DNA of 64,000 nucleotides from Dysosmobacter segnis (GTDB taxonomy: Bacteria > Bacillota > Clostridia > Oscillospirales > Oscillospiraceae). The DNA is taken from contig NZ_JACOQI010000009.1 in NCBI RefSeq assembly GCF_014297285.1, forward strand, positions 57,625-121,624. Reading direction: 5' to 3'. The notes beneath the pieces are model-generated. The model had not been told where the DNA came from. It made no database searches and saw only the letters and a program-made list of their open reading frames with translations. Below, in pieces: positions 29,160 to 36,186 of the stretch (position 1 is its first letter; the number at the start of each line of letters is the position of its first letter). Both the position numbers and the translations under genes were made by a program.

Positions 29160-30575
29160 ATGCCTACGGCCACAACCTACCTCAAATCCCACAAGCGGGC
29201 CGATAAGCGGACGGCCCTGCAGAGCCTGAAAGACCGCTTTGACTATGGCCTGAACCCGGAGAAGCTGGGGGCCGTTTCCTCCTACCTCTGCGATCCGGCC
29301 ACGGCACACGCCGAGTTCATGCTGGTCAAAAATCAGTATCAGGGCGAAACCGACCGCAGGGCCGGACACGGGGCGCTATGCTACCAGATCCGGCAGGCGT
29401 TTCCCCACGGCGAGGTGACGGCGGAGGAGGGCAACCGCATCGGCTATGAAACGGCGATGCGCTGGACAAAGGGCAAGTATCAATTCTTCGTCTGTACCCA
29501 TATAGACAAAGAGCACATTCATAATCACATTTACTACAATTCCACCGCCTATGACCGCTCCCGGAAGTTTCGCAACTTCATCGGCTCCTCGTTCGCCCTG
29601 CGGCGGCTGTCTGACCGGGTATGTCTGGAGCACGACCTATCCGTGATCGTAAATCCCAAGCTCCACAGCAAGGGACGGTATCTGCACTACGGTCAATGGC
29701 TGGGGGAAAATCAAAAACTCTCGCAGAAAGAACAGATCTGCCTTGCCATTGACACGGCCCTGACGGAGCGCCCCGAGGACTTCGCAGATTTTCTCCGACG
29801 CATGGAAACGGCAGGCATAGAGGTCAAGCGCGGGCGCGGCGGTGCGATCTCATTCCTTGTGCCAGGGCAACAGCGGGCGGCCCGTTTCCGGGCGTCCACG
29901 CTGGGGGACGGCTACGGCCCCGAGGACGTGCAGGCCGTTATTGACGGCAAGGCTCCCACACGAACGGCCACGGCGCGGAAAGCGCCCGCACCCCGCCGTG
30001 TCAATCTGCTGATTGACATTCAGGAGCGGATGCGTCAGGGCAAAGGCCCCGCCTATGAACGATGGGCCAAGGTGTATAACCTTAAACAGATGGCGGCTGC
30101 GCTGCAATATCTGAAAGAGCACCAGCTCTTTGAATATGACGATTTGGCCGCAAAGACTGACGCTGCCACGGAGCAGTTTCACACGCTGGCCGAGGACATT
30201 CAGCAGACCGAGGCCGAGCTTTCCCGTGTGTCCGATCTGATGGCCGCCGTGGTGCAGTACGCCAAGACCCGCCCCGCGTTCGATGGGTATAAGGCCGCCA
30301 AGTACAGCCGGAAATACCTTGCCGAGCATGAGGCGGAACTGGCCGACTACCGGGCTGCAAAGGCGACGATGGCCGAGCTGCTGGGCGGCGAGAAGCTCCC
30401 CAAAATGGACGTACTAAAAGAAAAACGCCGCCAACTGGCAGCGCAGAAAAAAGCTCTTTATTTGGAATACCGCAAGGCCCAGCAGGATATGCGGGAGCTG
30501 GTGGCGGTTAAGGGTAGCGTAGATCATCTGCGCGGGCTGACGGACAACCAGCGCAATAAGGAGCAGGCCCGTTAG
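29160..30575 (+). CDS. MOBP-type relaxase (VirD2/MobA-like)
   Basis: A 471-residue protein. The nuclease domain has an early YLKSHK segment, a candidate catalytic tyrosine region near SSYLCD, and the metal-binding histidine triad HIDKEHIHNHIYYNS (~113-127). KRGRGGAISFLVPGQQRAARFR and a long coiled-coil C-terminus follow. It nicks oriT and pilots the strand. The annotated ATG lies only 1-2 bases after AAAGGAGG, which is too close. In-frame ACG at 29166 sits at normal spacing and coincides with the start of ATTYLKSH, where homologues usually have ATG. Confidence 0.9.
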   Translation: MPTATTYLKSHKRADKRTALQSLKDRFDYGLNPEKLGAVSSYLCDPATAHAEFMLVKNQYQGETDRRAGHGALCYQIRQAFPHGEVTAEEGNRIGYETAMRWTKGKYQFFVCTHIDKEHIHNHIYYNSTAYDRSRKFRNFIGSSFALRRLSDRVCLEHDLSVIVNPKLHSKGRYLHYGQWLGENQKLSQKEQICLAIDTALTERPEDFADFLRRMETAGIEVKRGRGGAISFLVPGQQRAARFRASTLGDGYGPEDVQAVIDGKAPTRTATARKAPAPRRVNLLIDIQERMRQGKGPAYERWAKVYNLKQMAAALQYLKEHQLFEYDDLAAKTDAATEQFHTLAEDIQQTEAELSRVSDLMAAVVQYAKTRPAFDGYKAAKYSRKYLAEHEAELADYRAAKATMAELLGGEKLPKMDVLKEKRRQLAAQKKALYLEYRKAQQDMRELVAVKGSVDHLRGLTDNQRNKEQAR

Positions 30576-30598
30576 GGACGGCGACGCAGACAATGTTT

Positions 30599-30621
30599 CT
30601 TCTGGTCACGGTGGCCAGAAG
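30599..30621 (+). repeat. ICE palindromic repeat, copy 9
   Basis: CTTCTGG-TCACGGTGG-CCAGAAG, 23 bp after the relaxase stop. It is followed by two further hairpins (TTTCCGC/GCGGAAA near 30652-30670 and GCAAGTGT/ACACTTGC near 30671-30691), which may terminate the operon. Confidence 0.85.
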
Positions 30622-30752
30622 TCCAGCGGGTTTGGGGGCACCCCAACAAGCATTTCCGCAGCGCGGAAATTGCAAGTGTCAATACACTTGCCTTGCTTGC
30701 CGCTAACGCGATCCCCCGGAACCCCCGCGAAAAACGGAGGCAGCGCCGTTTC

Positions 30753-31112
30753 TTACGCTCCCTCCGTTCCACGGTTTTCTATGATCGCGTTGATAATCCC
30801 CTCGACGAGCCGCAGCTCGTTTTCGCTGAGAGAATTGAGCTGAATGTTGATCCGCTTCTTTGCGGCTTCATCGGCTCCCATATCGGGGTAGAAGTATTCA
30901 TCTACTGACAGGTCGAACATGGTTGCCAGTTGATAGAAAATATCTAAGCTCGGATGTTGACCGTCGTTTTCGTGGTACATGACAGTACGAGTGTCCCGCC
31001 CGATGATGTCAGCCAATTGCTCCTGTGTCATGCCTTTCTTCTCGCGGGCTTTCTTGATTGCAAGCCCCATCGGACGAAAATCAAATTTGCGTTCGCTTTT
31101 TTCGTTCTTCAT
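30753..31112 (-). CDS. XRE family helix-turn-helix regulator
   Basis: A 119-residue protein, the only leftward gene in the ICE. MGLAIKKAREKKGMTQEQLADIIGRDTRTVMYHENDGQHPSLDIFYQLATMFDLSVDEYF (~15-74) is a complete Cro/C1-type HTH. A C-terminal helix (NSLSENELRLVEGIINAI) follows. It is probably a repressor of transfer or of the divergent gene at 31380. Its GC content is lower than its neighbours, suggesting separate acquisition. GGTGGTGATG lies upstream; the ribosome binding site is weak. Confidence 0.9.
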   Translation of the reverse strand: MKNEKSERKFDFRPMGLAIKKAREKKGMTQEQLADIIGRDTRTVMYHENDGQHPSLDIFYQLATMFDLSVDEYFYPDMGADEAAKKRINIQLNSLSENELRLVEGIINAIIENRGTEGA

Positions 31113-31206
31113 GTCATCACCACCTAATGTAATTTTACATTTCGGGTGATAGTATTTGAACGGTGTTACATTTCATTCGTACTCATTTTTCATTTCATGT
31201 ACACAG

Positions 31207-31235
31207 TTGAACTTGTGATACTGTAATGATAAAAT
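31207..31235 (+). promoter_or_regulatory. Candidate promoter for the HTH-membrane protein gene
   Basis: TTGAAC (31207-31212), a 17-base spacer and TAAAAT (31230-31235) lie in the AT-rich divergent gap 31113-31379. TTACATTTC occurs twice nearby (31134 and 31168), which may be a regulator half-site. Confidence 0.5.
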
Positions 31236-31379
31236 AAACAATAGTGTACCTTTCACGAAAGAAATATCACAACTCTACTATCATTCAACATCCAAAATGA
31301 TATACTCGCTTGCCATTCGGTTGCTAAATGGCAGCGTTAGAGCGATAATGCTCTTAGCAATCACAGGAGGTCAAAATCA

Positions 31380-32138
31380 ATGTTCAATATTGACAAGAAG
31401 AAATTTGGCGCATTTGTCGCCGCACTTCGCAAAGAAAAAGGAATCACTCAAAAAGAGTTGTCAGAACAACTCTGTATATCTGATAAGGCTGTAAGCAAAT
31501 GGGAAACGGGAGTTAGCTTGCCCGATACCGTTCTATTGATCCCGCTGGCAAATCTGTTGGATGTTTCCGTTACGGAACTTTTGATGTGTGAGAGATTGCC
31601 GAACGATGATGTACTAAAACCTGATAAAGTTGAGGATATTGTTAAGACGGCAATCACTTATGCGGACGAAGCGCCTGAAAGAGCATATCATGTTAAAAGC
31701 AAGTGGATTGTCATTTATGGAGTCTCACTTCTGATATGCGGCATCAGCACATTTCTGAACCATACAATGGCAACGCCCTGTATGGACTCCTTGATAATGT
31801 CTGTGCTCATGTGTGCAGTATTTGGTGCGTATTTTTGCTGCTTTGTACGAATGAAACTTTCAAGATTTTATGACGAAAACAACGTAAATATTTTCTATGA
31901 TGGCCCGTTCCGTATGCATGTTCCGGGAGTTAACTTCAATAACCGTAACTGGCCGCATATTGTGCAGGCTTTCCGCTTGTCTTTGTGCCTGAGCATGATT
32001 CTGATGCCAATTCTCAATCTTCTGGCAAGTAGTGTAGCGGTAGTCGTATGGGAAAATATCGGAAGGTATGTCCTCGTGGTAATCATGCTGTGTAGCATAT
32101 TCCTTCCGATATATGTTGTTGGGAAAAAATATGAATAA
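31380..32138 (+). CDS. HTH domain regulator with C-terminal membrane domain
   Basis: A 252-residue protein. An N-terminal Cro/C1 HTH (FGAFVAALRKEKGITQKELSEQLCISDKAVSKWETG in pieces, ~9-45) is followed by LPDTVLLIPLANLLDVSVTELL. The C-terminal half has four or five transmembrane helices (SKWIVIYGVSLLICGI, LIMSVLMCAVFGAYFCCF, LSMILMPILNLLASSVAVVV, VLVVIMLCSIFLPIYVV). This layout recalls membrane-tethered regulators that sense envelope signals or peptides. It is AT-rich compared with the rest of the ICE, as is the divergent repressor. AGGAGG lies upstream of the ATG. Confidence 0.8.
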   Translation: MFNIDKKKFGAFVAALRKEKGITQKELSEQLCISDKAVSKWETGVSLPDTVLLIPLANLLDVSVTELLMCERLPNDDVLKPDKVEDIVKTAITYADEAPERAYHVKSKWIVIYGVSLLICGISTFLNHTMATPCMDSLIMSVLMCAVFGAYFCCFVRMKLSRFYDENNVNIFYDGPFRMHVPGVNFNNRNWPHIVQAFRLSLCLSMILMPILNLLASSVAVVVWENIGRYVLVVIMLCSIFLPIYVVGKKYE

Positions 32139-32174
32139 GTTTGATTTGAATTGAGATATGGAAAAGTACATGCC

Positions 32175-32270
32175 GTACGACGGCAAAAGAAAAAAAGCCG
32201 TCGTACAGCAGACAATTTGACATGCCTATTTGAAACGGCGGCTTTGAGTTTCAGAGCCGCCGTTTCTTTG
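32175..32270 (+). terminator. Two hairpins after the HTH-membrane gene
   Basis: GTACGACGGC/GCCGTCGTAC (32175-32184 with 32197-32206) is followed by AAACGGCGGCT/AGCCGCCGTTT (32233-32243 with 32255-32265) and CTTTG. One or both probably end the transcript. The rest of the gap to 32600 has a small AACATC/GATGTT dyad near 32428-32449 and no supported gene. Confidence 0.65.
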
Positions 32271-32501
32271 CGCTTGCAAACCTATGACGACTTGCAGGGA
32301 CACGGTGGCCGATGGGAGGTTTGTCTGCCGTGTCCATGTTTCTTTTTCATAGCGTCCATGATCTGCACCAGCTAAAAAAAGCATAGCCCCTCCATCGGAG
32401 CAGTCCGGCTTTGAACATGAAATTAAACATCATGTAACAAGATGTTCATTTGCTTGCGTCCGTATAGCGTCATGCTGTGCGGGCGTTTTTTTATGCCCCC
32501 G

Positions 32502-32524
32502 CTTCTGGTCACGGTGGCCAGAGG
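32502..32524 (+). repeat. ICE palindromic repeat, copy 10
   Basis: CTTCTGG-TCACGGTGG-CCAGAGG, 77 bp before the sigma-like gene. Confidence 0.85.
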
Positions 32525-32600
32525 CTCCAAGGTGCCGCGGGCCGCCTGTTCTCCATTTCAATCCGCACTCACCAACCACCTTTTGAAATGGAGGACAATT

Positions 32601-33020
32601 ATGACGACTATCAACCTGAAACGGTATTACCCCTATATGACCGAAAATGTGATGCTGGAAGTTTCGGACGAGATCGCCGCCGCCCTCTCGATGGGAGGCC
32701 GCCTGTGCGACAGCTACAAGCGGCAGAAGCGCAGAAATGGCGAGTGCTCGCTGGACACCGATCCCGGCTTTGAGGCCGACGTGCTCCGTCAGCCCATGAC
32801 CCCGGACGAGTACATTGAGGCACAGGAAACCACCTTTGCCCTCTATGATGCGCTGACCCAGCTCCCGCCTACGCAGGCCCGGCGTGTGTACCAGCATTAT
32901 CTTCTCGGCATGAGCAAGGCCGAGATCGCGGCAGCCGAGGGCGTTGGCCGGAGCCGCATCTGCTGCTCCATTGAGCGCGGGCTGGCCACTATGAAAAATA
33001 TTTTGAAAAAATCTCTGTAA
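32601..33020 (+). CDS. Sigma-70-like regulatory factor (region 4 HTH)
   Basis: A 139-residue protein (MTTINLKRYYPYMTENVMLEVSDEIAAAL). The C-terminus LTQLPPTQARRVYQHYLLGMSKAEIAAAEGVGRSRICCSIERGL (~83-126 in pieces) is a sigma region 4-type HTH. A full region 2 is lacking. Such proteins are common in Tn1549-like ICEs next to the recombinase, where they are thought to control excision or recombinase expression. ATGGAGG precedes the ATG. The two similar promoters at 28730 and 33853 are possible targets (inference). Confidence 0.8.
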   Translation: MTTINLKRYYPYMTENVMLEVSDEIAAALSMGGRLCDSYKRQKRRNGECSLDTDPGFEADVLRQPMTPDEYIEAQETTFALYDALTQLPPTQARRVYQHYLLGMSKAEIAAAEGVGRSRICCSIERGLATMKNILKKSL

Positions 33021-33059
33021 GAGGGAGTACATTTGCCCCCGAAACCTCCTGATAGGTGA

Positions 33060-33517
33060 GAGGAGTTTTCTTCCTCGCCTTGAAAACTGAATAGACAGTA
33101 TTCCCGATACGAAATCCGCGTGATAGCGACGTAAGGTGCGCCGCCACGACAGCCAGTTCAGGAGGTGATGGACAAGCTGGCCGAGCGATCAACGCAGCCT
33201 TTGACCCGGTGCTGGCAAACCGGGCGCGAGGACAGCGCGGAGGATAATGAAACTTGCTCACGCCCTCCCACAGACTTGAGGGGGAGTTCCTGCGGTATGC
33301 GCCAGCCCTCCACGGGCAGCGGTGCTGTGGGGCTATGCAGCCGAAGCCATCGGCGGTCTGGAATACTCCCCGTGCCGGGGATGCGTGGCAAATACGGCAC
33401 ACAACGATCATACAGGGAGCCGTCAAACCGGGCCTTTCTGTCTTATGACAGCCCAAACCATTCCGGCGCGGCGGCTCCCTCTTTTGTGGATTGAAACGGA
33501 AAACAACTGTCCCGCTG
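33060..33517 (+). ncRNA. Large gene-free, potentially structured region
   Basis: About 460 bp between the sigma-like gene and copy 11 of the palindrome contain no frame with a start, ribosome binding site and recognisable product on either strand. Many GC-rich complementary runs are visible, for example CGGTGCTGG...CCGGG near 33200-33225 and CTCCCCGTGCCGGGG near 33366. The region looks like a long structured RNA or an untranslated leader of the excision module. No group II intron domain V and no tmRNA-like ends were found. Confidence 0.35.
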
Positions 33518-33540
33518 CTTCTGGTCATCGTGGCCAGAGG
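33518..33540 (+). repeat. ICE palindromic repeat, copy 11 (variant centre)
   Basis: CTTCTGG-TCATCGTGG-CCAGAGG, upstream of the 62-residue gene. A GACGGCGC-TGTT-GTGCCGTC hairpin follows at about 33557-33576. Confidence 0.85.
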
Positions 33541-33651
33541 TGGGGCAAGGTCAAAGGACGGCGCTGTTGTGCCGTCCTTTCACGTTTCCCCACGGACAAC
33601 GGGAAACCATCAAATCTATTCACACCGCTGATTGTTATAGGAGGTTTTCAG

Positions 33652-33840
33652 ATGACGGAGGCAAGAGTCGGCTATCACAAGGAAGTCAAAACCGCGTCTT
33701 TTCAGGGCAAATCCATCACCGTGGAAAACCTGACCCCGATGCTCTCTCCCCGAGCACGGGATAAGCGCAAGCGTGAAATTGAAAGCTGTCTGTATGAGGT
33801 CTTTGTGAAGTATGCGCCGGGACGGGCGCAGATGCACTAA
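33652..33840 (+). CDS. Small conserved ICE protein upstream of the recombinase
   Basis: A 62-residue basic protein (MTEARVGYHKEVKTASFQGKSITVENLTPMLSPRARDKRK in pieces, ending KYAPGRAQMH). AGGAGG precedes the ATG. It has no recognised domain. Its position immediately before the recombinase promoter and its basic character suggest a DNA-binding or excision-factor role, but this is only inference. Confidence 0.7.
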   Translation: MTEARVGYHKEVKTASFQGKSITVENLTPMLSPRARDKRKREIESCLYEVFVKYAPGRAQMH

Positions 33841-33852
33841 TACGGGACATCC

Positions 33853-33881
33853 TTGAGATGCGGGGCTGCCAGAGGTATAAT
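33853..33881 (+). promoter_or_regulatory. Promoter of the serine recombinase gene
   Basis: TTGAGA (33853-33858), a 17-base spacer and TATAAT (33876-33881) precede the start at 33926. GGGACATCCTTGAG at 33844-33857 is shared with the relaxase-unit promoter. Confidence 0.8.
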
Positions 33882-33925
33882 ATAGGTGTAAGGTTTGGCA
33901 GCTCCTACACGGAAAGGAGCACCAA

Positions 33926-35431
33926 ATGATTATTCGTGAAGATGCCATTTATGGCAGACAGTCCGTTGACCGCAAGGACAGTATCAGTATTGAAAGCCAG
34001 ATTGAGTTCTGCAAGTATGAATTGAGAGGAGGCAATTTCCGCAAATACACCGACAAAGGCTATTCCGGCAAGAATACCGATAGGCCAAAATTTCAAGAAA
34101 TGATGGCCGATATTCGCCGGGGCTTGATCAAGCGCGTGGTGGTCTATAAGCTGGATCGTATCAGCCGTTCCATTCTGGACTTCGCAACCATGATGGAAAC
34201 TTTTCAGGAATACAATGTTGAGTTCGTATCTTCCACGGAGAAGTTTGACACGTCCACCCCGATGGGCCGGGCGATGCTGAATATCTGCATCGTGTTCGCC
34301 CAGCTTGAACGCGAAACCATCCAGAAGCGCGTGACCGATGCCTACTATTCCCGCTGCCAGCACGGTTTTCACATGAGCGGCGCAGCTCCCTACGGCTTCC
34401 AACTGGAGCCGACCACCATTGAGGGCATCCGCACAAAAATGATGAAGCCCGACCCGGAAACAGCAGATATTGCAAAGCTGATGTTTGAAATGTACTCCCA
34501 ACCCGGAACCTCTTTCGGGGACATCGCCCGCTACTTTGCCGACGAGGGTATCCTGATTTACGGCAAGGAAATGAAGCGGGGCTTTATCTCCCAACTTCTG
34601 AGAAACCCCATTTACGCACAGGCTGACCTCGATATGTACGAGTTCTTCAAAAGTCAGGGTACGGTGGTAGTCAATGAAGCAACAGATTTTGCCGGGACAA
34701 ACGGCTGCTATCTCTATCAGGGCCGGGATGTGCAGGAAAGAAAAAACAAGCATCTGAAAGATCAGATACTTGTTCTGGCTCCCAGCGAGGGGCTGGTATC
34801 GTCTGATACATGGCTGCGCTGCCGGAAAAAGCTCATGGCAAACAAGACATTCCAAGGCGGGCGCAAGGCAAAAAACACATGGCTTGCCGGAAAGGTCAAG
34901 TGTGGCCGTTGCGGGTATGCGCTTATGAGCGTTGGCAACCCGACAGGCGTTCAATATCTCCGCTGCTCCAAGCGAGCCGACAGTAAAAGCTGTGACGGCT
35001 GCGGGACGCTCCGTACACGGGAATTTGAAAGATTCCTGTACGGCGAGATGGTCAAGAAGCTGTCCGAGTTCCAGACGCTGACGGCAAAGCGGGAAACGGT
35101 CAATCCCAAATTGACCGCGCTGAACATGGAGCTTGCCCGCGTAGAGGACGAGATTGAAAAATTGCTGAATACTCTGACCGGGGCCAATGCGGTGCTGCTG
35201 TCCTACGCTAACAGCAAAATTGAGGAGCTGGACACACGCCGCCAAGCCCTGACAAAAGAGATTGCGGCGCTGTCAGCGGAAACCATGTCCCCGGAGCAGA
35301 TCGAGCGGTTATCAGTCTACCTCAACCAATGGGAAGAAATTGACTTTGAGGACAGGCGGCAGGTTGCCGATGGCCTGATCTCACAGATCCGCGCAACCGA
35401 CGAACACGTTTCGATTGAGTGGAAAATTTGA
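33926..35431 (+). CDS. Large serine recombinase (ICE integrase/excisionase)
   Basis: A 501-residue protein. The catalytic resolvase domain has Ser13 in IYGRQSVDRKDS, then YSGKNTDRPKFQEMMADIRRG and VVVYKLDRISRS (~70-81) with the active-site arginine. The recombinase domain begins near PYGFQLEPTT (~155). A zinc ribbon-like segment follows (CGRCGY...RCSKR...CDGCG, ~328-357), then a coiled coil and a C-terminal helix. It would cut at the 24-bp end repeats and join the AA dinucleotides. It lies 32 bp from the right end repeat, as integrases usually do. GGAAAGGAG precedes the ATG. Confidence 0.94.
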   Translation: MIIREDAIYGRQSVDRKDSISIESQIEFCKYELRGGNFRKYTDKGYSGKNTDRPKFQEMMADIRRGLIKRVVVYKLDRISRSILDFATMMETFQEYNVEFVSSTEKFDTSTPMGRAMLNICIVFAQLERETIQKRVTDAYYSRCQHGFHMSGAAPYGFQLEPTTIEGIRTKMMKPDPETADIAKLMFEMYSQPGTSFGDIARYFADEGILIYGKEMKRGFISQLLRNPIYAQADLDMYEFFKSQGTVVVNEATDFAGTNGCYLYQGRDVQERKNKHLKDQILVLAPSEGLVSSDTWLRCRKKLMANKTFQGGRKAKNTWLAGKVKCGRCGYALMSVGNPTGVQYLRCSKRADSKSCDGCGTLRTREFERFLYGEMVKKLSEFQTLTAKRETVNPKLTALNMELARVEDEIEKLLNTLTGANAVLLSYANSKIEELDTRRQALTKEIAALSAETMSPEQIERLSVYLNQWEEIDFEDRRQVADGLISQIRATDEHVSIEWKI

Positions 35432-35438
35432 CCTTTAC

Positions 35439-35600
35439 TTATCCATCGCACACGACAAAGGGCTGTGTGCCCTTGTCAAGCGATGTAACCCAGTTTGCAG
35501 CACATCCAAAAGATAGCGTCCTTGTATTATAGCACTGTTCAATACGTTTTGTAGAACCAAGTCGCATAAGGAGGATAGTTGAAAAATGGCTTTGTAACAT
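35439..35600 (-). pseudogene. 5' portion of the gene split by the ICE
   Basis: ATG at 35600 follows AAAGGAG on the minus strand. The frame MLQSHFSTILLMRLGSTKR, then IEQCYNTRTLSFGCAANWV, runs into the element end and stops at 35439 after 13 element-encoded codons. Removing the ICE joins it in frame to DYSKTGDKV at 12471. The intact product is a ~310-residue protein of unknown function. This half keeps the original start and probably the original promoter. Confidence 0.8.
35463..35486 (-). repeat. Right terminal inverted repeat / attR of the ICE
   Basis: A 24-bp inverted copy of 12473-12496. In a circular form the two repeats would face each other around AA, giving a 50-bp attP with perfect dyad symmetry. 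Confidence 0.85.
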
Positions 35601-35652
35601 AAAAGTTGGTTCTCCTTTCTCGTCCCAATGGTTATTTCAAACTCAAGAACAG

Positions 35653-35678
35653 CGCCGCCCGACACCGGGCGGCGTTTT
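35653..35678 (+). terminator. Terminator just outside the right end of the ICE
   Basis: CGCCGCCCG-ACAC-CGGGCGGCG (35653-35674) followed by TTTTC. It would stop rightward transcription leaving the element. Confidence 0.75.
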
Positions 35679-35776
35679 CGCATATTTTATCAGTCTGTTA
35701 TTGTTAGGGTGACTGATGTAGTTCCGTTATTGATTTTCCCAGCAAAATCCACCGAGCGAATGGTGGTAAAAAGCAA

Positions 35777-35803
35777 AAATCGGAGCCGTTCTGGCTCCGA
35801 TTT
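35777..35803 (-). terminator. Terminator of the lipoprotein/anti-sigma operon
   Basis: AAATCGGAGCC pairs with GGCTCCGATTT (35777-35787 with 35793-35803). On the minus strand it is followed by a TTTGCTTTTT tail, about 30 bp after the lipoprotein stop at 35833. Confidence 0.8.
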
Positions 35804-35832
35804 CTACTTTTTGTTATCTTCAAGGGCGAATG

Positions 35833-36186
35833 TCATTTAACTTTCTCCACAGAAGCGATTGTGCCCTCAAAGGGATCAACCTCCGATAACGCGCCGGTGT
35901 AGGTCACAGTGACGGAGTCACCCACAGCAACATCATCATACCCTTCCGGCTTTGCGGAGGAGTCGATGGAAAACTGGTAGGAAGCGCCTTGGTCATCCGT
36001 CACAACAAACATAAAGTCCTTTTTCTCGTCCAGCTTGCCGGTCAGGGTGCTTTCCTCCTGCTGCGCTCCGCTTTGAGTGCCGGCATTGGAATCTGTGTCT
36101 GTGCCGGATGTCTGGCTGCCGCAAGCGGTAGCCAGCGCCAAAATACATACAACCGTCAGCAATACAAATAATTTCTTTTTCATCAT
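35833..36186 (-). CDS. Hypothetical lipoprotein of the ECF sigma operon
   Basis: A 117-residue protein with signal sequence MMKKKLFVLLTVVCILALATAC (lipobox ATAC). A Ser/Gly/Thr/Gln linker leads to an ~70-residue beta-rich domain (TLTGKLDEKKDFMFVVTDDQGASYQFSID, VAVGDSVTVTYTG). Its start overlaps the stop of the anti-sigma gene, so it belongs to that operon. It could sense or respond to cell-wall stress, but no family name is certain. Confidence 0.75.
   Translation of the reverse strand: MMKKKLFVLLTVVCILALATACGSQTSGTDTDSNAGTQSGAQQEESTLTGKLDEKKDFMFVVTDDQGASYQFSIDSSAKPEGYDDVAVGDSVTVTYTGALSEVDPFEGTIASVEKVK

Larger units (their letters stand above)
12473..35486 (+). mobile_element. Integrative and conjugative element, Tn1549-like transfer module, serine recombinase
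   Basis: The 23.0-kb element is bounded by perfect 24-bp inverted repeats and interrupts a chromosomal gene. It contains a full firmicute-type conjugation set in one direction (VirD4, VirB6-like, PrgI/VirB3, VirB4, NlpC hydrolase, MobC, relaxase), an anti-restriction and methylation set, regulators, and a 501-residue serine recombinase adjacent to the right end. No antibiotic-resistance or metabolic cargo gene was recognised. Nearly all genes are rightward; the XRE regulator at 30753 is the exception. The closest family by gene content is the Tn1549/CTn group; an exact name cannot be given from sequence alone. Confidence 0.9.

Noticed and set aside
33060-33517. Group II intron or tmRNA in the gene-free ICE region
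   Set aside because: No domain V-like hairpin, no GTGYG start with matching end, and no tRNA-like ends could be found.
32989-33528. 179-codon leftward open frame in the gene-free ICE region
   Set aside because: No start signal, low-complexity Pro/Arg/Ser translation; it overlaps a palindrome copy and the sigma-like gene.
14032-33540. CRISPR array interpretation of the 23-bp repeats
   Set aside because: Copies are hundreds to thousands of bases apart, in coding context, and no cas genes are present.
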